A stretch of DNA of 64,000 bases from Mycolicibacterium sp. CH28 (GTDB taxonomy: Bacteria > Actinomycetota > Actinomycetes > Mycobacteriales > Mycobacteriaceae), in contig NZ_SRLQ01000017.1 in NCBI RefSeq assembly GCF_004745805.1, forward strand, positions 1 through 64,000, read 5' to 3'. Shown one piece after another: positions 52,719 through 60,488 of this stretch (position 1 is the first letter of the stretch; the number at the start of each line of letters is the position of its first letter). The translations under genes and the position numbers were made by a program. A model generated the notes under the pieces. It did not search any database. It saw only the letters and a program-made list of their open reading frames with translations, and was not told the origin of the DNA.

Positions 52719-52775
52719 GGCCTGTCCAGGATACCGGCAGCAACGCCACCAGCCCGACTGGGCGATACGCGCCGG

Positions 52776-53612
52776 TCAGCCCGCCAGTGCGTGGGTGTGC
52801 TCGAAGTGCCGCGTGACCTGCCCGCGCACCGCCACCTCGCAGCGGGCGGCCAGCTCACGGCGGTCACCGCCGGGCAGTTCCAGCGACGCCACCTCGATGT
52901 CGACCACCGTCAGCCGGGTCCGCACCGTCCGGCTCAGCGATTGCCAGAGCGAGTCCTCACCGACGAACGCGGCCACCGTCGAGGGTTGCCCGTCGCGATG
53001 GTGATAGGTCAGCCGCAGCGGCTGTACCGGACGGCCCGCGTCGACGGCGGCCTGGAACATCGCCGGACGGAACCGCCCGTAGGCCAGACCACACCAGGTG
53101 GTGCCCTCCGGGAATGCGACCACCGTCTGCCCGTTGCGCAAGCGGTCGGCCACGGCCGAAACCACCTGCGGCAGTCTGCGCAGGCTGCCGCGGTCGATCG
53201 GAATGACCTTCATGATGCGGGCCGCCAGGCCGACAGCCGGCCAGTCGACGAGGTCGGCACGAGCAACGAATGAACCCGGCAGCACCGAGCCGATGACGAA
53301 GATGTCGATCCAGGAGACATGCCCGCTGACCACCAGCACGCCTCGCAGGTTGCGAATCGGGCCGCCGGACACCGTGATTCGCACCCCGAGGCAGCGCAGG
53401 AAGGTTCGGCAGTACAACCGCTGCACCCGTCCCCGGCCGGGAACCGGCAGCGCCAGCAGCGGCACCAACGGCAGGATCAACAGCACCATGGCGATGCGCA
53501 GGCCCGCGCGCACCGCGACCGGCACCCGCCGTCCCGGCGCGGCACCGCCGGCGCGCACACAGCTCTCGTCGCACATCGCCCGGGGCAGCCAGGCGTGCTC
53601 GTGAGCGGTCAC
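52776..53612 (-). CDS. 1-acyl-glycerol-3-phosphate acyltransferase-like (OlsA/PlsC family)
   Basis: 278 residues. Hydrophobic N-terminal helix (RAGLRIAMVLLILPLVPLLAL), acyltransferase motif HVSWID (H-x4-D), and VAFPEGTTW. Coupled by ATGA-type overlap to the GNAT gene upstream. In many bacteria an OlsB-type GNAT plus OlsA-type acyltransferase make ornithine lipid; M. tuberculosis has the same pair (Rv3026c-Rv3027c). Confidence 0.85.
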   Translation of the reverse strand: MTAHEHAWLPRAMCDESCVRAGGAAPGRRVPVAVRAGLRIAMVLLILPLVPLLALPVPGRGRVQRLYCRTFLRCLGVRITVSGGPIRNLRGVLVVSGHVSWIDIFVIGSVLPGSFVARADLVDWPAVGLAARIMKVIPIDRGSLRRLPQVVSAVADRLRNGQTVVAFPEGTTWCGLAYGRFRPAMFQAAVDAGRPVQPLRLTYHHRDGQPSTVAAFVGEDSLWQSLSRTVRTRLTVVDIEVASLELPGGDRRELAARCEVAVRGQVTRHFEHTHALAG

Positions 53613-54463
53613 TGGGCTTCTCCGATTCCGTCGACCATCTCGCTGGCCGCCGAGACCGACCGCAGCCGCGCCAGATAGCGGGTGTCGGCGTGCCGCTTGT
53701 CCAGCAGGGCCGGGAAGTCTCCGACCCCGAAGTCCGGGTCGTGTGCCGGCTCACCGCACACCCGCGCGCCCAGGCGAAGGTAGCCGCGCATCAGCGGCGG
53801 GATGGTCGGCCGAGCCGGTGGTGCAATATCGTCGAGGGTCCGCCCGTCGAGGACGACCGGGCGGTAGGGGTAGACCGCGTGCTCGGGCGCGGCGGCGTGG
53901 CGGCGCAGGACGAAGTCGCGCACCCCCCTGACCTGGCTGCCGGGGGCACCGGCAGGATCCACCGGATGGGTTGGCACCGAGACGCATCCGGTGACGTAGT
54001 CGTAGCCGCAGCGGTCCAAGTAGGCCAGGATGCCGGCCCACATCAGCAGCACCACCGCGCCGTTGCGGTGATCGGCGCGCACCACCGCGCGACCCATCTC
54101 CACCAGTGAGGGCCGCAGTTCATCCAGTGCACTGACGTCGAATTCCGTTGCGGTGTAGAGGCTTCCAGCAGCGATAGCACCGGGCGGGGGCAGCATGCGG
54201 TAGCACCCGACCAGCTCTCCGGAGACGTCTTCACGCACCAGCAGGTGGTCGCAGAACTCGTCGAACCGGTCGGCATCCAAGCCGCCGGCGCTCCCGTCGG
54301 CCGGTAGTGCGAAACCGGGTTCGGTGGTGAACACCTGATAGCGCAGCCGCTGGGCCGTCTCGATCAGGGCGGGGTCAGTGGACAGCAGCAGCGAGTAACG
54401 CGGGCCGCGCAGCGCGGCGGGGTCGGTCTGGTCGGGAGCTATGAGTACAGATGCACTGCTCAT
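53609..54463 (-). CDS. GNAT-type N-acyltransferase (OlsB-like)
   Basis: 284 residues. RYQVFTTEPGFALPADG, FDEFCDHLLVRE, VGCYRMLPP and EMGRAVVRADHRNGAVVLLMWAG are the pattern of acyl-ACP-dependent N-acyltransferases (Acetyltransf_5), such as ornithine N-acyltransferase. With the following acyltransferase it is a candidate ornithine-lipid pair; substrate not shown by sequence. The start ATG 54463 is 82 bp after a terminator. Confidence 0.8.
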   Translation of the reverse strand: MSSASVLIAPDQTDPAALRGPRYSLLLSTDPALIETAQRLRYQVFTTEPGFALPADGSAGGLDADRFDEFCDHLLVREDVSGELVGCYRMLPPPGAIAAGSLYTATEFDVSALDELRPSLVEMGRAVVRADHRNGAVVLLMWAGILAYLDRCGYDYVTGCVSVPTHPVDPAGAPGSQVRGVRDFVLRRHAAAPEHAVYPYRPVVLDGRTLDDIAPPARPTIPPLMRGYLRLGARVCGEPAHDPDFGVGDFPALLDKRHADTRYLARLRSVSAASEMVDGIGEAQ

Positions 54464-54544
54464 AGCTGCACGGTCGCCGAGGCGTTCGGCGGGAGGTCAA
54501 CGCCCGCGTGACGTGTTAGTGCACGCTTCATGACGAATAGACGC

Positions 54545-54590
54545 AGAAGACCCCGGCCACCACCTCACGTCGGGGTGACCGGGGTCTTCT
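54545..54590 (-). terminator. Strong hairpin downstream of etfA
   Basis: Perfect 12-base arms AGAAGACCCCGG (54545-54556) and CCGGGGTCTTCT (54579-54590), extended inward by about five more pairs with one mismatch. It lies 12 bp beyond the etfA stop on the strand of etfA. On the minus strand the stem is followed by only few T residues, as is common for mycobacterial terminators. Confidence 0.8.
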
Positions 54591-54602
54591 GGTGAAGCGC
54601 TA

Positions 54603-55559
54603 TCAGCCCTTGCGCGCCTTGACCGCGTCGGTCAGCTGCGGGGTGACGTTGAACAGATCGCCGACGATGCCGTAGTCGGCGATCTCGAAGATCGGTGCTT
54701 CCTCGTCCTTGTTCACCGCGACGATCGTCTTGGACGTCTGCATACCGGCCCGGTGCTGGATCGCGCCAGAGATGCCCAGCGCGATGTACAGCTGCGGAGA
54801 CACGGTCTTGCCGGTCTGGCCCACCTGGAACTGGCCCGGGTAGTAGCCGGAGTCGACAGCGGCACGCGAGGCGCCCACGGCACCGCCGAGGGCGTCGGCC
54901 AGAGCCTCGACGACCGAGAACTTCTCGGCACTGCCGACACCACGGCCGCCGGCGACCACGACGGTGGCCTCGGTCAGCTCCGGACGGTCACCGGCGACAG
55001 CGGGCTGGCGCGAGGTGATCTTGGTGGCACCCTCGCCCTGCGCGGGAACCTCGACGGTGACCTGCTCACCGGCACCGGCAGTCGGCGCGGCCTCGACCGC
55101 ACCGGGACGCACGGTGATCACCGGCACGTCGCCGTTGGCCTGGGCCTCGACGGTGAACGCACCACCGAAGATGGAGTGGACGCCCTTGCCGCCCTCCTTG
55201 ACCTCGACGACGTCGGACAACACACCCGAACCGATCCGGGCGGCCAACCGGCCGGCGATCTCCTTGCCATCGGCGTTGGCGGCCAGCAGCACGCCGGCCG
55301 GGCTGGCCGACTCCACCAGCGACGCCAAGACGTCGACGAAGGGAGTGATGAGGTATCCCGCGGCGTCGTCGGACTCGGCGACGTAGATCTTGGCCGCACC
55401 GGCGGCCTTGAGGTCCTCGACCAGCGGCGCCGCGGTGCCCGGGGCACCGATGACGACGGCGGCGGGCTCGCCCAGCGTGCGGGCGGCGGTGAGCAGCTCG
55501 GAAGTGACCTTCTTCACCGCACCTTCAGAGTGCTCCACGAGCACAAGTACTTCAGCCAT
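54603..55559 (-). CDS. etfA: Electron transfer flavoprotein alpha subunit
   Basis: 318 residues. The C-terminal FAD-binding region YYPGQFQVGQTGKTVSPQLYIALGISGAIQHRAGMQ in pattern and VAVNKDEEAPIF are diagnostic. Takes electrons from acyl-CoA dehydrogenases to the quinone pool via ETF-quinone oxidoreductase. Follows etfB by 43 bp; known as fixB in mycobacteria. Ends in a strong hairpin. Confidence 0.97.
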   Translation of the reverse strand: MAEVLVLVEHSEGAVKKVTSELLTAARTLGEPAAVVIGAPGTAAPLVEDLKAAGAAKIYVAESDDAAGYLITPFVDVLASLVESASPAGVLLAANADGKEIAGRLAARIGSGVLSDVVEVKEGGKGVHSIFGGAFTVEAQANGDVPVITVRPGAVEAAPTAGAGEQVTVEVPAQGEGATKITSRQPAVAGDRPELTEATVVVAGGRGVGSAEKFSVVEALADALGGAVGASRAAVDSGYYPGQFQVGQTGKTVSPQLYIALGISGAIQHRAGMQTSKTIVAVNKDEEAPIFEIADYGIVGDLFNVTPQLTDAVKARKG

Positions 55560-55602
55560 TAGTGTTCAGCCTCTTCGTGTTTCAGATCCAAGGAATTGTC
55601 TG

Positions 55603-56397
55603 CTAGATGATCTTCTGAGCAACCAGGTACTCGGCGATCTTGCTGCCGCCGTCGCCTTCGTCGGTGATCTTCTCGCCCGCGGTCTTGGCCGGCTTGGGCG
55701 TCGAAGCCAGCACCGTGGTGCCGGCGTTGGCCAGACCCACCTCGTCGGCGTCGACACCGATCTCGGCCAGCGTCAGGGTGGTGACTTCCTTCTTCTTGGC
55801 GGCCATGATGCCCTTGAAGGACGGGAAACGCGGCTCGTTGATCTTCTCGGTGACGCTGATGACCGCGGGCAGCGAGGCCTCGAGGGTGAACACACCGTCG
55901 TCGGTCTCCCGCTCGCCGGTGATCTTGCCGCCCTCGACGCTCACCTTGCGCAGGTGGGTCAGCTGGGGCAGGCCCAGGTACTCGGCGATGATCGCCGGGA
56001 CCGCACCGCCGGTGCCGTCGGTGGCCTCGTTGCCGGCGATGACCAGCTCCGTGCCCTCGATCGCGCCCAGCGCACGCGCCAGTGCCCAGCCGGTCTGCAC
56101 CATGTCCGAGCCGTGCAAGCCGTCGTCCAGCAGGTGCACGGCCTTGTCGGCACCCATGGACAGTGCCTTGCGGATGGCTTCGGTGGCACGCTCCGGGCCG
56201 GCGGTCAGCACGGTCACGGTGCCGGCGGCGTCGCCTTCACGTTCCTTGATCAGCAGCGCCTCCTCGACGGCGCGCTCGTTGATCTCGTCCAGCACGGCGT
56301 CGGCAGCGTCGCGATCAAGCGTGAAGTCTCCGTCGGACAGCTTTCGCTCGGACCACGTGTCTGGGACCTGTTTGATCAGGACCACGATGTTCGTCAT
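55603..56397 (-). CDS. etfB: Electron transfer flavoprotein beta subunit
   Basis: 264 residues from ATG 56397 (MTNIVVLIKQVPDTWSERKL). Contains DAADAVLDEINERAVEEAL, the AMP-binding VIAGNEATDGTGGAVPA and the recognition loop region RFPSFKGIMAAKKKEV. The frame is open to 56475 but lacks a start with support. First gene of the etfBA pair. Confidence 0.97.
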   Translation of the reverse strand: MTNIVVLIKQVPDTWSERKLSDGDFTLDRDAADAVLDEINERAVEEALLIKEREGDAAGTVTVLTAGPERATEAIRKALSMGADKAVHLLDDGLHGSDMVQTGWALARALGAIEGTELVIAGNEATDGTGGAVPAIIAEYLGLPQLTHLRKVSVEGGKITGERETDDGVFTLEASLPAVISVTEKINEPRFPSFKGIMAAKKKEVTTLTLAEIGVDADEVGLANAGTTVLASTPKPAKTAGEKITDEGDGGSKIAEYLVAQKII

Positions 56398-56603
56398 GAG
56401 TCTTCCTACGTCCTCCTGGCAGGCGTCCTGCGGCCATGAGAGGACGCAAGACTTTGGGTCACTTTCGCAACTCACACCATGTTACTGACGAGTAACTTTG
56501 AGTGGTTCGCAGAAACACCATAGCTGGTCGAAGTTTGTGTTCTAGCAGCCCATAGGTACCGAGCAGTTCGCGAACCGCCGACTTCGGGTTAGCCTGCCTT
56601 CCA
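56398..56603. promoter_or_regulatory. Divergent region etfB / methyltransferase
   Basis: 206 bp with an AT-richer core around 56470-56545 (CATGTTACTGACGAGTAACTTTGAG), including the inverted repeat GTTACTGACGAGTAAC (56479-56494) that could be an operator or promoter element for etfB. No further structure seen. Confidence 0.4.
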
Positions 56604-57488
56604 ATGAGCGCATTCGTGACTGACGCAGGTGACAGCGGTTTACCGCTGACCGGCGAGCGGACCGTCCCCGGGCTGGCGAAGGAAAACTACTGGTTTCGCC
56701 GCCACGAGGTGGTGTATCTACGCCTGGCCGACCTGTGCGCAGGTCGTGACGTGCTGGAGGCGGGGTGCGGAGAGGGGTACGGCGCCGACCTGATCGCTTC
56801 GGTGGCACGCCAGGTGATCGCGGTGGACTACGACGCCGCCGCCGTGGCACACGTCCGGGCCCGCTACCCGCGGGTCCAGGTGGTCGCCGGCAATCTGGCG
56901 TCCTTGCCACTACCCGATGCTTCGGTTGACGTTGTGGTGAACTTCCAGGTCATCGAGCATCTGTGGGATCAGCCACAGTTCGTCGCCGAATGCCTGCGGG
57001 TACTGCGTCCCGGCGGCCATCTGTTGATGTCGACGCCCAACCGGATCACCTTCTCCCCCGGTCAGGACACCCCGGTCAACCCGTTCCACACCCGTGAGCT
57101 CAACGCCCGCGAGCTGGCCGAACTGCTCACCGACGGCGGGTTCGCGATCGACGGGATGTACGGGGTGTTTCATGGCCCACGGCTGACCGCGATGGATGCC
57201 CGCCACGGCGGCTCGATCATCGACGCCCAGATCGCGCGGGCACTGGCCGACGCGCCGTGGTCCGACGAGCTGCTGGCCGACGTCGCGGCGGTGCGGAGCG
57301 AGGACTTCGACATCATCGGCTCGGAACCAATCCCCGGGTCGCTTCGCTCCTGCCCGCCGGAACCAATCCCCGGGTCGCTTCGCTCCTGCCCGCCGGAACC
57401 AATCCCCGGGTCGCTTCGCTCCTCCCCGCCGGGAGAACGCGACATCGACGAGAGTCTGGATCTGGTGGCGATCGCGGTGCGCCCGTGA
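56604..57488 (+). CDS. SAM-dependent methyltransferase (Rv3030 type) with internal repeat insertion
   Basis: 294 residues. Class I methyltransferase: motif I LEAGCGEGYG at 51-60, AVDYD, and NFQVIEHLWDQPQFVAECLRVLRPGG. Same position as Rv3030, linked with methylglucose lipopolysaccharide (MGLP) synthesis. Residues 241-276 are three copies of EPIPGSLRS[C/S]PP, from a 36-bp tandem repeat near the C-terminus, absent (as far as I recall) from the M. tuberculosis protein; the original C-terminus (ESLDLVAIAVRP) resumes afterwards in frame. Coupled to the GH57 gene (GTGA). Confidence 0.9.
   Translation: MSAFVTDAGDSGLPLTGERTVPGLAKENYWFRRHEVVYLRLADLCAGRDVLEAGCGEGYGADLIASVARQVIAVDYDAAAVAHVRARYPRVQVVAGNLASLPLPDASVDVVVNFQVIEHLWDQPQFVAECLRVLRPGGHLLMSTPNRITFSPGQDTPVNPFHTRELNARELAELLTDGGFAIDGMYGVFHGPRLTAMDARHGGSIIDAQIARALADAPWSDELLADVAAVRSEDFDIIGSEPIPGSLRSCPPEPIPGSLRSCPPEPIPGSLRSSPPGERDIDESLDLVAIAVRP
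57323..57430. repeat. Three tandem copies of a 36-bp GTCGCTTCGCTCC element
   Basis: Units at 57323-57358, 57359-57394 and 57395-57430, identical except one base in the third (CCTCCCC for CCTGCCC). 36 bp is a multiple of three, so the host gene stays open on this strand (EPIPGSLRSCPP) and also on the other strand (GGQERSDPGIGS). A fourth copy is in nuoC (17296-17326). Not a CRISPR: there are no spacers. Confidence 0.9.
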
Positions 57489-59014
57489 GCGCAACGCCCA
57501 TCCCCGACCAGGTGCCTGGCCAGTTCACCCTGGTCCTGCACACCCACCTGCCGTGGCTGGCCCATCACGGCCGCTGGCCGGTCGGCGAGGAATGGCTCTA
57601 CCAGTCGTGGTCGGCGGCGTACCTGCCGCTTTTCCGCGTCCTGCGGACGCTGGCCGCCGAGGACCGACGCGGGATGCTCACCCTTGGCATGACGCCGGTG
57701 GTCGCCGCCCAGCTGGACGACCCCTACTGCCTCGACGGTATGCACCGCTGGCTGGCCAACTGGCAGCTGCGGGCACTCGAGGCGACGACCTTGCCAGAGC
57801 CGTTGGCCAGCTTCGGCATTCGCGAGTACGAGGAAGCCGGCCGCGCAATCGAGGAGTTCAGCACGCTCTGGCGCCACGGTGTCAGTCCGCTTCTTCGCGA
57901 GCTGATCGACGCCGGCACGGTCGAGCTGCTGGGCGGCCCGCTGGCGCACCCGTTCCAGCCGCTGCTCAACCCCCGCTTGCGGGAGTTCGCGCTGCGCGAG
58001 GGGTTGGCCGATGCCGGTCAGCGCTTCGCCCACACACCCTCGGGTATCTGGGCGCCGGAATGCGCCTACGCCCCCGGTATGGAGCACGGCTACGCCGCCG
58101 CCGGAGTCGACCACTTCATGGTCGACGGACCGTCCCTGCACGGCGAGACTGCGCTGGGCCGGCCGGTCGGCGAGACCGACGTCGTCGCGTTCGGCCGCGA
58201 CCTGCAGGTCAGCTACCGGGTGTGGTCACCGAAGTCGGGCTACCCCGGCCACGCCGCCTACCGCGACTTCCACACCTACGACCACGTGACCGGGCTCAAG
58301 CCCGCCCGGGTGACCGGCCGCAACGTCGACTCCGACACCAAGGCGCCCTACGACCCGCAGCGCGCCGACAAGGCAATCGATGCCCATGTCGCCGATTTTG
58401 TCGGTGTGGTGCGGCAGCGGTTGATCTCGGAGTCCGAGCGCATCGGCCGTCCCGCCCACGTGGTGGCCGCATTCGACACCGAGCTGTTCGGCCACTGGTG
58501 GTACGAGGGCCCGGTCTGGTTGGAGCGGTTGCTGCGCGCGCTGCCCGAGGCCGGGGTTCGGGTCGGCACCCTGCGCGACGCGCTGGCCGGGGGGTTCGTC
58601 GGCGCGCCGGTCGAATTGCCGCCGAGTTCGTGGGGGTCCGGCAAGGACTGGCAGGTGTGGGCCGGTGAGAAGGTCGCCGATCTGGTGCAGCTCAACGCCG
58701 AAGTGGTCGACACCGCGCTGAGCACCGTCGACAAGGCCCTGGCACAGACCAACACCGCGCCCACCCGCGACCTCGTCGCCGATCAGATCCTGCGCGAGAC
58801 GCTGCTCACCGTCTCCAGTGACTGGCCGTTCATGGTGAGCAAGGACTCCGCGGCCGATTACGCCCGTTACCGCGCCCACCTGCATGCCCACGCCACCCGC
58901 GAGATCGCCGACGCACTGGCCTCGGGTCGCCGCGACGCCGCCGAGCGGCTGGCCGCCGGCTGGAACCGCGCCGACGGGCTGTTCGGCGCGCTGGACGCCC
59001 GGCGGCTGCCGTGA
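57485..59014 (+). CDS. GH57 glucan branching enzyme-like glycoside hydrolase (Rv3031 type)
   Basis: 509 residues from GTG 57485. FTLVLHTHLPWLAHHGRWPVGEEWLYQSW is the GH57 start; predicted nucleophile Glu192 in GIWAPECAYAPG, and acid Asp331 in AAFDTELFGHWWYEG; C-terminal helical domain of about 150 residues with SSWGSGKDWQVW. GH57 branching enzymes form alpha-1,6 links in glucans; with neighbours it fits MGLP or glycogen-like polymer assembly. Overlaps both neighbours by 4 bp. Confidence 0.93.
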   Translation: MSATPIPDQVPGQFTLVLHTHLPWLAHHGRWPVGEEWLYQSWSAAYLPLFRVLRTLAAEDRRGMLTLGMTPVVAAQLDDPYCLDGMHRWLANWQLRALEATTLPEPLASFGIREYEEAGRAIEEFSTLWRHGVSPLLRELIDAGTVELLGGPLAHPFQPLLNPRLREFALREGLADAGQRFAHTPSGIWAPECAYAPGMEHGYAAAGVDHFMVDGPSLHGETALGRPVGETDVVAFGRDLQVSYRVWSPKSGYPGHAAYRDFHTYDHVTGLKPARVTGRNVDSDTKAPYDPQRADKAIDAHVADFVGVVRQRLISESERIGRPAHVVAAFDTELFGHWWYEGPVWLERLLRALPEAGVRVGTLRDALAGGFVGAPVELPPSSWGSGKDWQVWAGEKVADLVQLNAEVVDTALSTVDKALAQTNTAPTRDLVADQILRETLLTVSSDWPFMVSKDSAADYARYRAHLHAHATREIADALASGRRDAAERLAAGWNRADGLFGALDARRLP

Positions 59015-60243
59015 AGATCCTCATGGTGTCGTGGGAGTACCCGCCGGTGATCATCGGCGGCCTGGGCCGCCACGTCTACCAGCTGGCCACCGCGCTGGCT
59101 GCCGACGGTCACGAGGTGGTGGTGCTGTCGCGGCGGCCATCGGGCACCGATCCCAGCACGCACCCGACCACCGATGAGGTCCATGAGGGCGTGCGGGTCA
59201 TCGCCGCCGCGCAGGACCCGCACGAGTTCGATTTCGGCCGTGACCTGATGGCATGGACACTGGCCATGGGCCACGCCATGATTCGCGCCGGACTGTCGCT
59301 GCACGCCAAGGGGTGGCAGCCCGACGTGGTGCACGCCCACGACTGGCTGGTCGCCCACGCGTCGGTTGCACTGGCCGAATTCTTCGACGTGCCGATGGTG
59401 TCCACCGTGCATGCCACCGAGGCCGGCCGGCATTCCGGCTGGGTGTCCGGGCAGATCAGCCGTCAGGTGCACGCCATCGAATCCTGGTTCGTCCGGGATT
59501 CCGATTCGCTGATCACCTGCTCCGCGTCGATGTCGGACGAGATCTCCGCACTCTTCGGCCCGGGCCTGGCCGAGATCGCCGTCATCCGCAATGGAATCGA
59601 TTCCAGCCGTTGGCAGTTCGCCCCTCGCCGGGCTCACCCCGGACCGGCGGAGCTGCTGTTCTTCGGCCGGCTGGAGTACGAGAAGGGTGTGCACGAGGCC
59701 ATCGCGGCGCTGCCGCGCGTCCGCCGCAGCCACCCGGGGACGACGTTGACCATCGCCGGTGAAGGAACGCAGCGCGACTGGCTGGCCGAGGTCGCCCGAA
59801 AGCACAAGGTGCTCAAAGCGGTTCACTTCGTCGGCCAAGTCGACCACGACGAGCTGCTGGCGTTGCTGCACCGCGCCGACGCGGCGGTGCTGCCCAGCCA
59901 TTACGAACCGTTCGGCATCGTCGCCCTCGAGGCCGCCGCCGCGGGCATCCCGCTGGTGACATCCAACGTCGGCGGATTGGGTGAGGCGGTGATCGACGGT
60001 CAGACCGGGGTGTCCTGCCCACCACGCGATGTCGCCGCGCTGACCGCCGCCGTGCGCCGCGTGCTCGATGATCCCGTGGCCGCCCAGCGGCGGGCGATTG
60101 CCGCCCGGGAACGTCTGACCTCCGACTTCGATTGGCACACCGTGGCCGCCGAGACCGCCCAGATCTATCTGGCCGCGAAGCGGCGAGAACGCGAGCCGCA
60201 CTCGCGCCGCCCGATCATCGAGCAGGCGTTACCCGGACGCTGA
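59011..60243 (+). CDS. GT4 alpha-1,4-glucosyltransferase (Rv3032 type)
   Basis: 410 residues from GTG 59011. GT-B fold: GGLGRHVYQLATALAADGHEV at the N-terminus, DVVHAHDWLVAHA, LLFFGRLEYEKGVHEAI, and the donor-binding PSHYEPFGIVALEAAAAGIPLVTSNVGGLGE (E-x7-E). Rv3032 elongates methylglucose lipopolysaccharide and contributes to capsule glucan. Last gene of the three-gene operon. Confidence 0.95.
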   Translation: MKILMVSWEYPPVIIGGLGRHVYQLATALAADGHEVVVLSRRPSGTDPSTHPTTDEVHEGVRVIAAAQDPHEFDFGRDLMAWTLAMGHAMIRAGLSLHAKGWQPDVVHAHDWLVAHASVALAEFFDVPMVSTVHATEAGRHSGWVSGQISRQVHAIESWFVRDSDSLITCSASMSDEISALFGPGLAEIAVIRNGIDSSRWQFAPRRAHPGPAELLFFGRLEYEKGVHEAIAALPRVRRSHPGTTLTIAGEGTQRDWLAEVARKHKVLKAVHFVGQVDHDELLALLHRADAAVLPSHYEPFGIVALEAAAAGIPLVTSNVGGLGEAVIDGQTGVSCPPRDVAALTAAVRRVLDDPVAAQRRAIAARERLTSDFDWHTVAAETAQIYLAAKRREREPHSRRPIIEQALPGR

Positions 60244-60488
60244 CGCTTCGCGGCCACAGCCACCCACAAGACAACTGGTGCACCAGCACCCGCCCGTCAG
60301 TGGATGCGGGGATGATCAGGGTCCCGACAAAGATGACTTTCGGCCCCTTACCGCCCCACAGCCCGCGTGGTCGAATCAACTGTCAGCAGCACCGACGGCA
60401 CGAAAGTAGTGCACGCCCGTCGACCGTGGTTGACCGCCCGTAGTACGTCGGTCTGGGGTGCCCCGTCTGCCATGCAGGGGACTTTCTC
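60244..60488. promoter_or_regulatory. Region upstream of lysis cassette, with DosR-box-like sequence
   Basis: 245 bp without a gene. At 60333-60347 ATGACTTTCGGCCCC matches 9 of the 12 specified positions plus core spacing of the mycobacterial DosR box (GGGACTTTNGNCCCT), about 140 bp before lysA. Just before the lysA ATG stands AGGGGACTTTCTC, which supplies a ribosome site (AGGGGA) and a half-box by chance or design. No phage attachment site or integrase was seen. Confidence 0.35.

Noticed and set aside
57323..57430. CRISPR-like array
   Set aside because: Repeats are directly adjacent without spacers and lie inside a coding frame.
58867..60201. A 444-codon minus-strand frame over the GT4 gene
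   Set aside because: Shadow of a clear glycosyltransferase; no domain signal of its own.
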